Source of the DNA: Runella rosea
GTDB taxonomy: Bacteria > Bacteroidota > Bacteroidia > Cytophagales > Spirosomataceae
DNA: 64,000 bases
Reading direction: 5' to 3'
Assembly (NCBI RefSeq): GCF_003325355.1
Contig: NZ_CP030850.1
Span: 6,089,001-6,153,000 of the forward strand
Below the pieces are notes generated by a model. It ran no database searches. It had not been told where the DNA came from and worked only from the letters and a program-made list of their open reading frames with translations. Shown here one piece after another: positions 47,802 through 56,258 of the stretch. Numbering within the stretch: position 1 is the first letter of the stretch; each line of letters opens with the position of its first letter. Made by a program: the position numbers and the translations under genes.

Positions 47802-49235
47802 CTAATTTCCAACATTTGACGGCTTAATAACGAAAATTTGCTTGGATTTGCCTGTTTTTGCGTCTTCAATGATTCTATTGAAAGCAAGGATGGCACCATC
47901 GTGCGACCAAACGAGGTTGGAGGGCGATGGATTTGTCGGTTTTGTCAATGCCTGAAACCGATTTTTGAAAGGCTCGTTGCCGATTTTACACACCACAATG
48001 CTGCCTTCCCAAACGTAGCTAATCTGTTTGCCGTTGGGGTGCCAACGCACGCTGCCTTCCACATTTTTATCATGAAAAGTGACTTGAACAGGCGGCCCTC
48101 CTTGGGGCGAAACGGTGAAAATTTGCTGAATTCCCTGCGCATCTTTTGCTAAAAAAGCCAACATACTTCCATCGGCCGACGACCGAACAATGCCCGTACA
48201 ACCCGCCTGCGGCGTATCGGCGGTAAAAGTAAGTCGGCGCTGAACGGTGCCTTTGGGCGGCATCGGAAAAGTCGTATCGGTGCCTTCCAAAGGCCCAAAT
48301 TCACCAGGAATCGTAATGTCATTCGGAATGTCTACGACAAATACTTCATCTACTTCTTTGCCGTTTTTGTCTTTCACTTTTCCGATAAACGCCCGTGCGA
48401 TTTGGCGCGTTCCGTCGGGTTTTAAATAACCTTTTGTTCCGACCCAACTATCGCCTGCGGCGTGGCTGATTTCGTCCGAGCCGGGTTTGGGGGTGGGCGT
48501 TACTCTAACCACCAACGCACTGAACCACTCGCCCGAAACATTGTCTCCTTGCGCGTCTTTCTCCAATTTTACGGGCATGTTTCTTTTGGAAACGCCGATG
48601 GTACGGAGGTTGTGTTTTTCGCCTGTTTTGTCTTCCAATGCCTTCAAAACAGCATCGTTATAGGTATAACCAATCCACTGCCCGTCGCCGCTCCACTCGT
48701 GGCGGTGGGTGCCGCCGCGCAAGGCGCCTATGGTATAAGGTGGTGTAATATCGCGGGCATCCATAAACACGGGCACATTGGGAGCAGAATCGTTAATAAT
48801 GACACCCGTACGCCGCCATTGTTGGTAGGGGTTTTCTTGGGTCACACTCATCAATCCGTGAATAAATACAACGGAATTATCGACGGGCGAATAACTCACC
48901 GCCCCCGCGCCGGGGCCCCATTCTGCGTTGTTGGGAAGTGCATATAACACTTTCTTTTCGCCCGTTTCGACGTTGACTTTTTCAATTTTAGCCGACGCCG
49001 CTATGCCGCCTTCTTCGGTGCGTGTGTCGTAAACAAGCCATTGGTTGTCGGGCGAAAAGTTGTCGTTGTTGTCTAAGTCGTGGTTGTAACTCAGGTCATG
49101 GGTGAGCTGTTTTTCAGCTAAATAAGTGGAATCATTGCAGGAATACATAGCAAGGGAGAGGAGTAAAGCGGAGACTTTCCAAGATCGGGAAACTTGGCAA
49201 GTCTGTAGGCATTGATAAATTGATTGAATTATCAT
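47802..49235 (-). CDS. DUF3748 beta-propeller lipoprotein (TolB-like)
   Basis: A 477-residue protein with a lipoprotein-like signal (VSALLLSLAMYSC, cysteine near residue 33; the true start may lie within the first 18 residues). WD40/TolB-like propeller blades recur: NFSPDNQWLVYDTR, AVSYSPVDNSVVFIHG, HEWSGDGQWIGYTY, SSADGSMLAFLAKDAQGIQQIFTV, VRWHPNGKQISYVW and LVWSHDGAILAFNR. The pattern with THRHEWSGDG fits DUF3748 (E. coli YidR). The role is unknown. It starts 11 bp after the unknown 744-residue protein gene, so the three genes from 53.7 to 47.8 kb probably form one operon. Confidence 0.8.
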   Translation of the reverse strand: MIIQSIYQCLQTCQVSRSWKVSALLLSLAMYSCNDSTYLAEKQLTHDLSYNHDLDNNDNFSPDNQWLVYDTRTEEGGIAASAKIEKVNVETGEKKVLYALPNNAEWGPGAGAVSYSPVDNSVVFIHGLMSVTQENPYQQWRRTGVIINDSAPNVPVFMDARDITPPYTIGALRGGTHRHEWSGDGQWIGYTYNDAVLKALEDKTGEKHNLRTIGVSKRNMPVKLEKDAQGDNVSGEWFSALVVRVTPTPKPGSDEISHAAGDSWVGTKGYLKPDGTRQIARAFIGKVKDKNGKEVDEVFVVDIPNDITIPGEFGPLEGTDTTFPMPPKGTVQRRLTFTADTPQAGCTGIVRSSADGSMLAFLAKDAQGIQQIFTVSPQGGPPVQVTFHDKNVEGSVRWHPNGKQISYVWEGSIVVCKIGNEPFKNRFQALTKPTNPSPSNLVWSHDGAILAFNRIIEDAKTGKSKQIFVIKPSNVGN

Positions 49236-49246
49236 TGGTATTTAAA

Positions 49247-51481
49247 TCAACGAGTTGGCGCACTGATTACTTTCAAATAACGTCCCATCCAGTAAGGCAG
49301 CAAAAACGAATCGCCTGCGCTCAACTCACTTTGCCCGTTGGCGCTACGATCGAGTTTGAAGAGATTTCGATTGTGTTTTAGTTCTGGACGTTCGTCGGGA
49401 GGCAAAACCTGTTTAATGGTTTGACCGCGAAAATTAGCAGGAATCGGCTCAATGTCTTTACGGTGGCTGTTTATGACCTGCCATTCAATCATATCTAGCG
49501 GAAATTCTTTCAAAAACCAGATGGTTTCGGCTTTGTCAAATTCCTTGGCTCCCGTCATGGCGTAGCAGAGGTTCCATAAGCCATTTTTTTCGGGACGTTC
49601 TAGGTCCCAATGTTCTTTGATGGCGGCGGCATATTGCTTCTTCAATTCGGGCGTGAAGGCGTAAGGGTACAGACACCAGTAAGCCAAAAAATACATTTCG
49701 TCGTCGGAGTGGTTCCATTCTTCCGAAAGCTCGGCGGCCAGTTTTCCATCGGCTTCGGTCACCTGTCCGAGTTCTTTCATGGGACGCAGCAGGTTTTCCA
49801 AGTAGCCATGTTTGTTCATTAGCTCGTAGGCTTTCTGTTTGTAGATTTCTTTTTTGGTGAAATGATACGCCGTTTGCAAAAAGCCGATGATGTTGGAAGC
49901 GTACAGTTTTCGGTCGCCCACGTTTTTCGGAAAACCGTTCACGTATTCGGGGTTCCATTTTCCCCAAAGGGTAGGTCTTCCGTCAAAATCAATCAGATAC
50001 CAGTCGTTTTCGATGATGTTGGTCATGAGTTGGTCCATCATTGTCACGGCTTTTTGTTTCACTTCGCCCTCCATGGTTTGGGCCAAAAGCGTCAGTGCAA
50101 ACATCTGCCCTACGGTTTGGTCACTGCTCGTGGTGCCGCGCCAATCCCACTCATCATTCGAAGATTTTACCCAACCGTTGGTCATTCCGCCGTCCCAACG
50201 TTCTGGCTTGAATTTGAAGAAACCTCTACGCTCAAACCCCCGCGCAAAATAACCTTTCATGCCCGTGATGCTGAAAAGACGCTGCATGGCTTCGAAGGAT
50301 TCGAGGCAATTGTCGAGTGCTTCTTTGTCGCCCGTGACTTTGTAACGAAACAACTGACTGACCAAGTACATCGACGTCCAGAGATTATCGCTGTCTCGCT
50401 GGCCCATTTCGAAGGTGGATAAATCGCCGTGTTTAAGGGTCGAAACGTCGCAGTTAAATCCGTACCGTATGTGTCGTTGACGTACCTGTTTTTCGTACAC
50501 GAGGGCCTTGTCGTATAGTGTCATGGGTTGAAAATGTATTTCGCCCAATCCTTTGGGGGTCAAGATGTTTACGTTTTTGTCTTCACCCGCCGAAATATGC
50601 ACAACGCGGTTGTCAGGAATCCATCGTTCACCAAAATAATAGTTAAATCCTCCCTCAGAACGTAGCATGAACGCACCCAAGGTGGACCCAAACCAGACTT
50701 GTCCATGCACCACAGCCACGGCGGTCAAGTCGACACAGGGAAGCTGGCGCTGAATCTCGCCCAAAGGTTTGAAAGAATCGGCTTGAAGCACGAAATAGCC
50801 GTTATGGGTTCCGACGTACACTTTATTGTTGGCGACGTCAAAGCAGGTGAAATCTTTTCCCTGAAAAACAGTTTTTAGTTCTTTGGTCGCTAGCGAATAA
50901 GCTTCAATGGATTGATTGCTGAGAATTAAAAAGCGATTGTTGGGTGCATCAAAACGGATGTCTAAGGCTTCTTGGCCCGAAAGTCTTTTTTCATCCATGA
51001 CTTTAGCATCCTGAATCACTTTCAGGCTTTTAGCGTCGGACACCAGAAAGGTAAAATTAGGCCCTGCACAAAAAAGTTGGGGGTTGGTTAGGTTATGTTT
51101 TGCGTACAAATTTCCCGCCCAAGCGTTGCTAAACACGGCTTTATCGTCTAAATACACAAACTGTTTTTCATACACTGCCATATCCACCAGTTTCTTCTCA
51201 ATCATCGGAAGGTACGAACGGTCGGTGCGGAGCGTGCCCGGGTATTGAAATTGTCCGCCGTGGGGCTGTAAAATTCCCGCCGATGAAAGAATCCGCACTT
51301 TGCCGTTTTTATCGGTAAAGACCTTATGAAGTTTTACTGAACTATCTTGTAGATAGTGCTTTACGCTAAAATCTTGCAGGTATGGTCGGTCAGGGTATGC
51401 GGTATTGGCCGTAGTTTGAGCAGATACGCTGCTCCAAACTACGGCACTTAGAAACCCTAAAAAATACTTTCTAAAGGTCAT
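49247..51481 (-). CDS. Secreted propeller plus alpha-helical-barrel protein, family unknown (second copy)
   Basis: A 744-residue protein with signal peptide (FLSAVVWSSVSAQ). Residues about 30-320 look like a beta-propeller (KVFTDKNGKVRILSSAGI, NNKVYVGTHNGYFVL, GQVWFGSTLGAFML, DNRVVHISAGEDKNVNIL), close to two-component regulator propeller repeats. Residues about 330-744 are helical hairpins as in (alpha/alpha)6 glycosidases, with conserved DSDNLWTSMYL (363-373), WDWRGTTSSD (445-454) and EWNHSDDEMYF (588-598). I recognise no family. The acidic motifs could be catalytic. It is a tandem paralogue of the next gene upstream, with a 17-bp gap. Confidence 0.75.
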   Translation of the reverse strand: MTFRKYFLGFLSAVVWSSVSAQTTANTAYPDRPYLQDFSVKHYLQDSSVKLHKVFTDKNGKVRILSSAGILQPHGGQFQYPGTLRTDRSYLPMIEKKLVDMAVYEKQFVYLDDKAVFSNAWAGNLYAKHNLTNPQLFCAGPNFTFLVSDAKSLKVIQDAKVMDEKRLSGQEALDIRFDAPNNRFLILSNQSIEAYSLATKELKTVFQGKDFTCFDVANNKVYVGTHNGYFVLQADSFKPLGEIQRQLPCVDLTAVAVVHGQVWFGSTLGAFMLRSEGGFNYYFGERWIPDNRVVHISAGEDKNVNILTPKGLGEIHFQPMTLYDKALVYEKQVRQRHIRYGFNCDVSTLKHGDLSTFEMGQRDSDNLWTSMYLVSQLFRYKVTGDKEALDNCLESFEAMQRLFSITGMKGYFARGFERRGFFKFKPERWDGGMTNGWVKSSNDEWDWRGTTSSDQTVGQMFALTLLAQTMEGEVKQKAVTMMDQLMTNIIENDWYLIDFDGRPTLWGKWNPEYVNGFPKNVGDRKLYASNIIGFLQTAYHFTKKEIYKQKAYELMNKHGYLENLLRPMKELGQVTEADGKLAAELSEEWNHSDDEMYFLAYWCLYPYAFTPELKKQYAAAIKEHWDLERPEKNGLWNLCYAMTGAKEFDKAETIWFLKEFPLDMIEWQVINSHRKDIEPIPANFRGQTIKQVLPPDERPELKHNRNLFKLDRSANGQSELSAGDSFLLPYWMGRYLKVISAPTR

Positions 51482-51498
51482 AAACAGGTGACGTTAAA

Positions 51499-53709
51499 CT
51501 ACTTTTTGGTTACCGTTGTCGGGCCGCTGATAACGCCTAAATACCGCCCTGCCCAATATGGCAGCAGCCAAGTATCGCCAGCACTTAATTCCACACTTCC
51601 GCGCCCGTTTCGGTCCAAAAGAAAACGGCTGTTGTTGTGTCGAATCATCCCTACTTCGTCGGGCGGAAGCACTTCTTTGGTAAGTTGTTCGATAAAATTT
51701 GGCGGCAACATTTCGATGTCTTTGCGGTGGCTGTTTTTGACCGTCCAATCAATCATGTCCAACGGATATTCCTGCAAAAACCACACAGATTCTTCCAGAT
51801 CAAAGTCCTGAATGCCTGTGATGGCCGTCAGAATGTTCCAAAGTCCGTCTTTTTCGGGGCGCTCATACTGCCAATGGTCTACGATGGCTTTTTTGTAATT
51901 TGCCTTGAGCGTGTCATTAAAAGCATAACGATACAAACCCCAATAGCCCATGTAATACATCTCGTCGTCGGAGTGGTTCCAATCGCCGGAAAGCATCTTG
52001 CTCCAATCACTGGCATTGCCGGGCGCCTGACCGATGATTTTCATGGGACGCATCAGGTTTTCGTAGTACCCGTGTTTTTTCATCAACTCAAACGCCTTGG
52101 TTTTGTATTTCTCTTTTTTGGTGAAATGATAGGCGGTTTGCAGCATGGCTACGATATTGGAAGAGTTCAATTTGCGGTCGCCAACGTTAATTGGAAACGA
52201 ATTGACGTAGTCGGGATGCCATTTTCCCCACAACGTAGGCTTGCCGTCCCAGTCCACCAAGTACATGTCATTTTTGATAATATGACTCATCAGTGTATCA
52301 ATGAGTGCAATAGAGCGCGATTTGAGGTCTTTGTCCTCAATCAATTCGGCCATGGCGCCAAAGGCGAAAATGTGCCCGATGACCTCGTCGCTGCTCGTGG
52401 TGGATTTCCAATCCCATTCGGGGTCGGAGGTGCGCCGCCAGGGTTTGTCTTCGTATTTATAGCCAGTGCGCTCAAACGACCGCGACGGAAAACCTGGCAC
52501 GCCGTTGATGGTGTAAAGTCGCTCCATCGCATCCAGCGATTCGCGGCAGTTTTGGAGTGCTTTGGGGTCTTTGGTGGCCGCGTAGCGGAAGATTTCTCCA
52601 CCCAAATACATGGAAGTCCACAGGCCGTCGTTGTCGGAATCCTGCAATCGGCCTGTGCTTAAATTACCGTTTTTCATGTGACCGAGCGTACCATTGAAGC
52701 CGTTGCGAATGTGGCGAGTGCGCACCTGTTTATCGTAAAGTTCGGCTTTTTCCTGCAAGGTCATTTTCGTAAAAACGATTTTTCCGACACCCTTATCGGT
52801 CAGAATTAACACCGAATTTTCGTCGCCTTGGGAGATATGAACGACCTTGTCAGACGGAATCCAGCGCTCGGAGGCGTAGTAATTAAACTTGCCGTCGGGC
52901 TTGCGCATAAACGCCCCCGAAGTAGAGCCAAACCACAACTGATTGTCAATGAACGAAATACAGGTCAGCTCCGTCCAAGGCAGTTTTTGCTGAAGCGGCG
53001 TGACTACCTTGCCCGTTTTGTCCAATTCGAGGTAGCCGTTTTTGGTGCCGACCACGATTTTACCCGAAAATAACTCAAAGCAAGTGAGGTCGTTGGCGGT
53101 ATAGATTTTTTGCAGTTTTTTGTCTTTGCCCGAAACCGAATAAACGGCGTTTTCGGAAAGTGCGTAAAACAAATCGCCGCTGGCATCGTATTTCAAATCT
53201 AGTACCTTACCGTTGCTGATGCTCTCTTTCCACGACGTTCCTTCTTTGGGAAGGTATTCCAATTGCGAACCGTTGGAAATCAAAAAACCAAAATCTTTAC
53301 CTCCAGTCAACAGATATGCATCTGACAATGAATGTTTTGCGAATAGTTTGCCCGCCCATGCGTTGCTCAACACGGCTTTGTCGTCAATCATCACAAATTG
53401 ATGTTGGTACAAACCCAAATTAGCGATTTTCTTATCGGCGATGGGGCGGTATGAAACGTCTTTTTCCAACGTGCCCGGGTACAAAAATTGCCCAGCATAC
53501 AGTTGGTACAGGCCCGATTTGGTGCTGACTTTAATGGCCCCGTTAAGGTCGGTATAGGCTTTGAGCGGTTCGGCGGCGTCTTTGAAATAGTATTTGATGC
53601 TGTAATCCTGCACAAAAGGAATGTCTTTGTGCACGGGTTGCTTAGGTTTTTGAGCAAACGTCAGGGACGAGCAAAATAGCGCGCCCAAAAGGAGAAAGTG
53701 ACACTTCAT
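51499..53709 (-). CDS. Secreted propeller plus alpha-helical-barrel protein, family unknown (first copy)
   Basis: A 736-residue paralogue of the gene just downstream, from the ATG at 53707-53709 that opens a signal peptide (HFLLLGALFCSSLTFAQ); the upstream ATG adds 15 residues. Same domain order and shared motifs: QDSDNDGLWTSMYLGGEIFRY, EWDWKSTTSSDEVIGHIF, WYLID/MYLVDWDGKPTLWGKW, GDWNHSDDEMYYMGYW and the C-terminal LSAGDTWLLPYWAGRYLGVISGPT. All acidic residues in these motifs are conserved between copies. Promoter is likely in the divergent gap with the SGNH hydrolase. Function unknown; probably carbohydrate-active by context. Confidence 0.75.
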   Translation of the reverse strand: MKCHFLLLGALFCSSLTFAQKPKQPVHKDIPFVQDYSIKYYFKDAAEPLKAYTDLNGAIKVSTKSGLYQLYAGQFLYPGTLEKDVSYRPIADKKIANLGLYQHQFVMIDDKAVLSNAWAGKLFAKHSLSDAYLLTGGKDFGFLISNGSQLEYLPKEGTSWKESISNGKVLDLKYDASGDLFYALSENAVYSVSGKDKKLQKIYTANDLTCFELFSGKIVVGTKNGYLELDKTGKVVTPLQQKLPWTELTCISFIDNQLWFGSTSGAFMRKPDGKFNYYASERWIPSDKVVHISQGDENSVLILTDKGVGKIVFTKMTLQEKAELYDKQVRTRHIRNGFNGTLGHMKNGNLSTGRLQDSDNDGLWTSMYLGGEIFRYAATKDPKALQNCRESLDAMERLYTINGVPGFPSRSFERTGYKYEDKPWRRTSDPEWDWKSTTSSDEVIGHIFAFGAMAELIEDKDLKSRSIALIDTLMSHIIKNDMYLVDWDGKPTLWGKWHPDYVNSFPINVGDRKLNSSNIVAMLQTAYHFTKKEKYKTKAFELMKKHGYYENLMRPMKIIGQAPGNASDWSKMLSGDWNHSDDEMYYMGYWGLYRYAFNDTLKANYKKAIVDHWQYERPEKDGLWNILTAITGIQDFDLEESVWFLQEYPLDMIDWTVKNSHRKDIEMLPPNFIEQLTKEVLPPDEVGMIRHNNSRFLLDRNGRGSVELSAGDTWLLPYWAGRYLGVISGPTTVTKK

Positions 53710-53939
53710 AAAACGGGAATATTGGTGTTGAATTAATTGGAATCTTTTGTTCAAGTGGTAATTTGTTGGTGTGGATAACTAATGTTTATAATACGACGTA
53801 TTCAGCGGCAAGGGCTATTTGGCAGAAGAAAAAAGCAAAAGTTGCGTCGTTTTGCCAGTACCTCCCTGCCAAAAAAACAAGGATAAAAACGCGCTTGAAG
53901 GCTTTTGGGAGAAAGTATACACCCAATTTAACTTTAGGC

Positions 53940-54761
53940 ATGAAAAAAATCATTGCGTTGCTTGTCCTCGTGGGACTGTTTAGTTCATTCTCTACCGAAA
54001 AAATCACGTGGGTGGCCATCGGCGATTCCATCACCTACCTAAACGAACACCAAAACGAAACTGGGAACCGAATTACGAAAGGATACATGACGCGGGTGGT
54101 GGAGAAACTGCCTCACATTGAATACATTAACAAAGGTTATAACGGCTGGACGGCTGGCCGAATCGCGGAGAAAATAGAAACGCTCAACCTGACAAAAGCG
54201 GATGTTTATACCGTTTTTCTTGGCACCAACGACTGGTGGGGCGGGCGTCCGTTGGGCACTTTTGCCGATTATGAAAACAACGCTGGCTACCAGACGCTCT
54301 ATGGTTCGTTTCGCATCATCATTGATAAATTACGCAGTCTAAACCCTGACGCCAAAATCATCTTGATGACGCCCATGCAACGGGCCGATTTTGTGTACAT
54401 TGCCAATATGAAAAACAATGCGTACGGTTCTTACAAAGAGAAAAAGGGGCAAACGCTCGGGCAGTTTGCCGATGCTATTAACGCGATTGGGAAGCATGAA
54501 AAACTGAAAGTGATTGATTTGTACAATACTAAACGCTTAAACGTGAAGAAGTTGGTAAAGTACAAACGGCTGAAAGACCCGCAAACGGGCGCGTACAAAA
54601 ACTACGCTTATCCCGATTTTATTGACGTTCCTTTCAACCCCGAAACCGACGAGTATCCTTACCCCGTCGAGTCCATTGCCATGACCTACGACGGCCTACA
54701 CCCCTCCGACGAGGGCTACGAAGTGATTGCTAAGTTGCTGATGAAGGCGTTGAAAAAGTAG
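53940..54761 (+). CDS. SGNH/GDSL hydrolase
   Basis: A 273-residue secreted esterase-type protein from the ATG at 53940, which opens a signal peptide (IIALLVLVGLFSSFS). The frame is open to 53763, but the extra 59 residues are basic, lack a signal and overlap the promoter region. SGNH blocks are WVAIGDSITYL (Ser, block I), NKGYNGWTAG (Gly, block II), FLGTNDWWGG (Asn, block III) and YDGLHPSDEGYE (Asp and His, block V). It probably removes acyl or acetyl esters from a glycan. It is divergent from the propeller pair. Confidence 0.88.
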   Translation: MKKIIALLVLVGLFSSFSTEKITWVAIGDSITYLNEHQNETGNRITKGYMTRVVEKLPHIEYINKGYNGWTAGRIAEKIETLNLTKADVYTVFLGTNDWWGGRPLGTFADYENNAGYQTLYGSFRIIIDKLRSLNPDAKIILMTPMQRADFVYIANMKNNAYGSYKEKKGQTLGQFADAINAIGKHEKLKVIDLYNTKRLNVKKLVKYKRLKDPQTGAYKNYAYPDFIDVPFNPETDEYPYPVESIAMTYDGLHPSDEGYEVIAKLLMKALKK

Positions 54762-54796
54762 ATTTTGGGGGTGACTGCGAACGCAAAATAGCAAGC

Positions 54797-54876
54797 CTGT
54801 TTGTAACAGGGTAAGTGCCAATTAATCAGGTAGGGTAAAACAAGTATGTTGGTAAAGAAAAGCCAACTTCGGCAAA
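54797..54876. repeat. Intergenic repeat element, copy upstream of the TlpA gene
   Basis: Two blocks match the element at 56171-56225. CTGTTTGTAACA..TAA.TGCC (54797-54819) agrees at 20 of 23 positions, and ATGTTGGT-N9-CCAACTTCGGCAAA (54846-54876) agrees at 21 of 22 outside the N9, with equal spacing. Here 26 bp separate the blocks. GTTGG/CCAAC forms a weak hairpin. Confidence 0.65.
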
Positions 54877-54956
54877 TCTCACGAACCATAGTTAAACCAG
54901 TACGCGCACCCTTTTTTATTCATCTTGTCACTACCCTGTAATAGTTAGGTTATTAT

Positions 54957-54964
54957 TATATTTG
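54957..54964 (+). promoter_or_regulatory. Candidate -7 box for the TlpA gene at 55 kb
   Basis: TATATTTG fits TAnnTTTG, 29 bp upstream of the ATG at 54994. The -33 region has no TTTG at the right distance. Confidence 0.4.
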
Positions 54965-54993
54965 TAAGTATATAACCAATAAATACAACACCC

Positions 54994-56100
54994 ATGAAGC
55001 CTTTTTTACTAATTCCCATTCTCCTGATTCCAACATTCCTTGGGGCCCAGAGCAGCGTATATAAAGTGGAAGGAAAATTAAGGAATGTTGACCCTACAGT
55101 CATAATTTATGTGAGGTATTTTTTTGAAAATAAAGGACATACAGATTCTGCCCAAGTAAAGAATGGGAGATTTATTGTTACAGGAACCATTGATCAACCG
55201 CATTATGCGTGGCTGTCTGATGGTAAAAAATCTATCCGTTTCTATTTAGAACCTGGCACTATTTCTGTAACGAGTCCGGACTCTATTGAAAACGCGGTGG
55301 TGGTCTCACCCATGAACATCGACAATCAGAAGCTTAAAATGATGCTTAAGCCCACAGTTGATCAGTTGGATTTGTTAGAAAAGGAATATCAGGCAGCTAC
55401 GCCCGAACAGAAAAAGGTGAAAGAGTTTACCGAGGCTTTTGAGAAGCGGAAAGATGTCGTTTATGATAAGCAGGAAAAAATTAAAGCACAGTTTATTCGA
55501 GAGAATACAACTTCTATGCTGAGTTTGTATATTTTGGATCAATACACAGATGGATATGCTTCCGATTTTTCTGAATTAGAACCGATGTTCAGTCCACTGT
55601 CAGAGACCATTAAAACCAGCAAACCAGGCAAAGCGTACGCAAAAAAGCTTTCTCTTATTCAAGCTACTTCGGTGGGTGCATTAGCTCCTGATTTTACCCA
55701 ACCTGATACTTCAGGGAAAGCGGTGACGCTGAGCAGCTTTCGTGGAAAATATGTATTGGTCGATTTTTGGGCGAGTTGGTGTGGTCCCTGCCGGGCCGAA
55801 AATCCGAACATTGTCAAGAATTTTCATCAATACAAGGACCAAAATTTTACCGTTTTAGGCGTTTCATTAGATAGACCTAACGGAAAAGAAGCTTGGCTAA
55901 AAGCCATCCACAAAGACCGGCTTGACTGGACTCATGTTTCGGAGTTAAAACAATGGAACGCCGACATAGTAAAACAATATGCGGTTCAATTTGTTCCTCA
56001 AAACTTCCTGATCGGGCCTGATGGTAAAATCCTTGCGAAAAATATACGGGGAGAAAATTTAGATAAAAAATTAGCTGAAATTTTTGGTAGTAAGCCTTGA
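54994..56100 (+). CDS. TlpA-family thiol-disulfide oxidoreductase with DUF4369 domain
   Basis: A 368-residue secreted protein; signal peptide to about residue 19 (IPTFLGAQ). The DUF4369-type beta domain covers about 22-110 (YKVEGKLRN, GRFIVTGTIDQPHYAWLS). A helical linker (about 115-220) is followed by an AhpC/TlpA domain (about 225-368): GALAPDFTQPDTSGKAVTLSSFRGKYVLVDFWASWCGPCRAENP with classical WCGPC, and cis-Pro FVPQNFLIGPDGKILAKN. It reduces or isomerises envelope disulfides. Unlike the pair at 7.6-10.5 kb it has CGPC and no DUF5106-like middle. It is flanked by two copies of a repeat element. Confidence 0.9.
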   Translation: MKPFLLIPILLIPTFLGAQSSVYKVEGKLRNVDPTVIIYVRYFFENKGHTDSAQVKNGRFIVTGTIDQPHYAWLSDGKKSIRFYLEPGTISVTSPDSIENAVVVSPMNIDNQKLKMMLKPTVDQLDLLEKEYQAATPEQKKVKEFTEAFEKRKDVVYDKQEKIKAQFIRENTTSMLSLYILDQYTDGYASDFSELEPMFSPLSETIKTSKPGKAYAKKLSLIQATSVGALAPDFTQPDTSGKAVTLSSFRGKYVLVDFWASWCGPCRAENPNIVKNFHQYKDQNFTVLGVSLDRPNGKEAWLKAIHKDRLDWTHVSELKQWNADIVKQYAVQFVPQNFLIGPDGKILAKNIRGENLDKKLAEIFGSKP

Positions 56101-56170
56101 TAAGGAGGCGTTTCTTTCGGGTGAAAGTGAAACCATTTATGGCGAAACGAGTGAAAATTGTTCCATTATT

Positions 56171-56225
56171 CTGTTTGTAACACGATAAATGCCGATGTTG
56201 GTGTTTTTTTTCCAACATCGGCAAA
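56171..56225. repeat. Intergenic repeat element and terminator, copy downstream of the TlpA gene
   Basis: Second copy of the element at 54797-54876, with the 26-bp spacer reduced to one base. Here TGCCGATGTTGG (56190-56201) and CCAACATCGGCA (56212-56223) pair perfectly over 12 bp with a T-rich loop, and AAGCTTTTT follows. It probably terminates both the TlpA gene and the converging sialidase gene. Confidence 0.75.
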
Positions 56226-56258
56226 GCTTTTTGTGCCTTAGTGGTTAAAAAGAAATCA

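Noticed and set aside
51637-52662. 341-codon plus-strand open frame inside the propeller gene.
   Set aside because: It is antisense to a well-supported secreted protein whose paralogue keeps the same reading frame; composition is that of a shadow frame.
53763-53939. 59-residue N-terminal extension of the SGNH hydrolase.
   Set aside because: It places a basic, signal-free stretch before a perfect signal peptide at 53940 and would cover the divergent promoter region.
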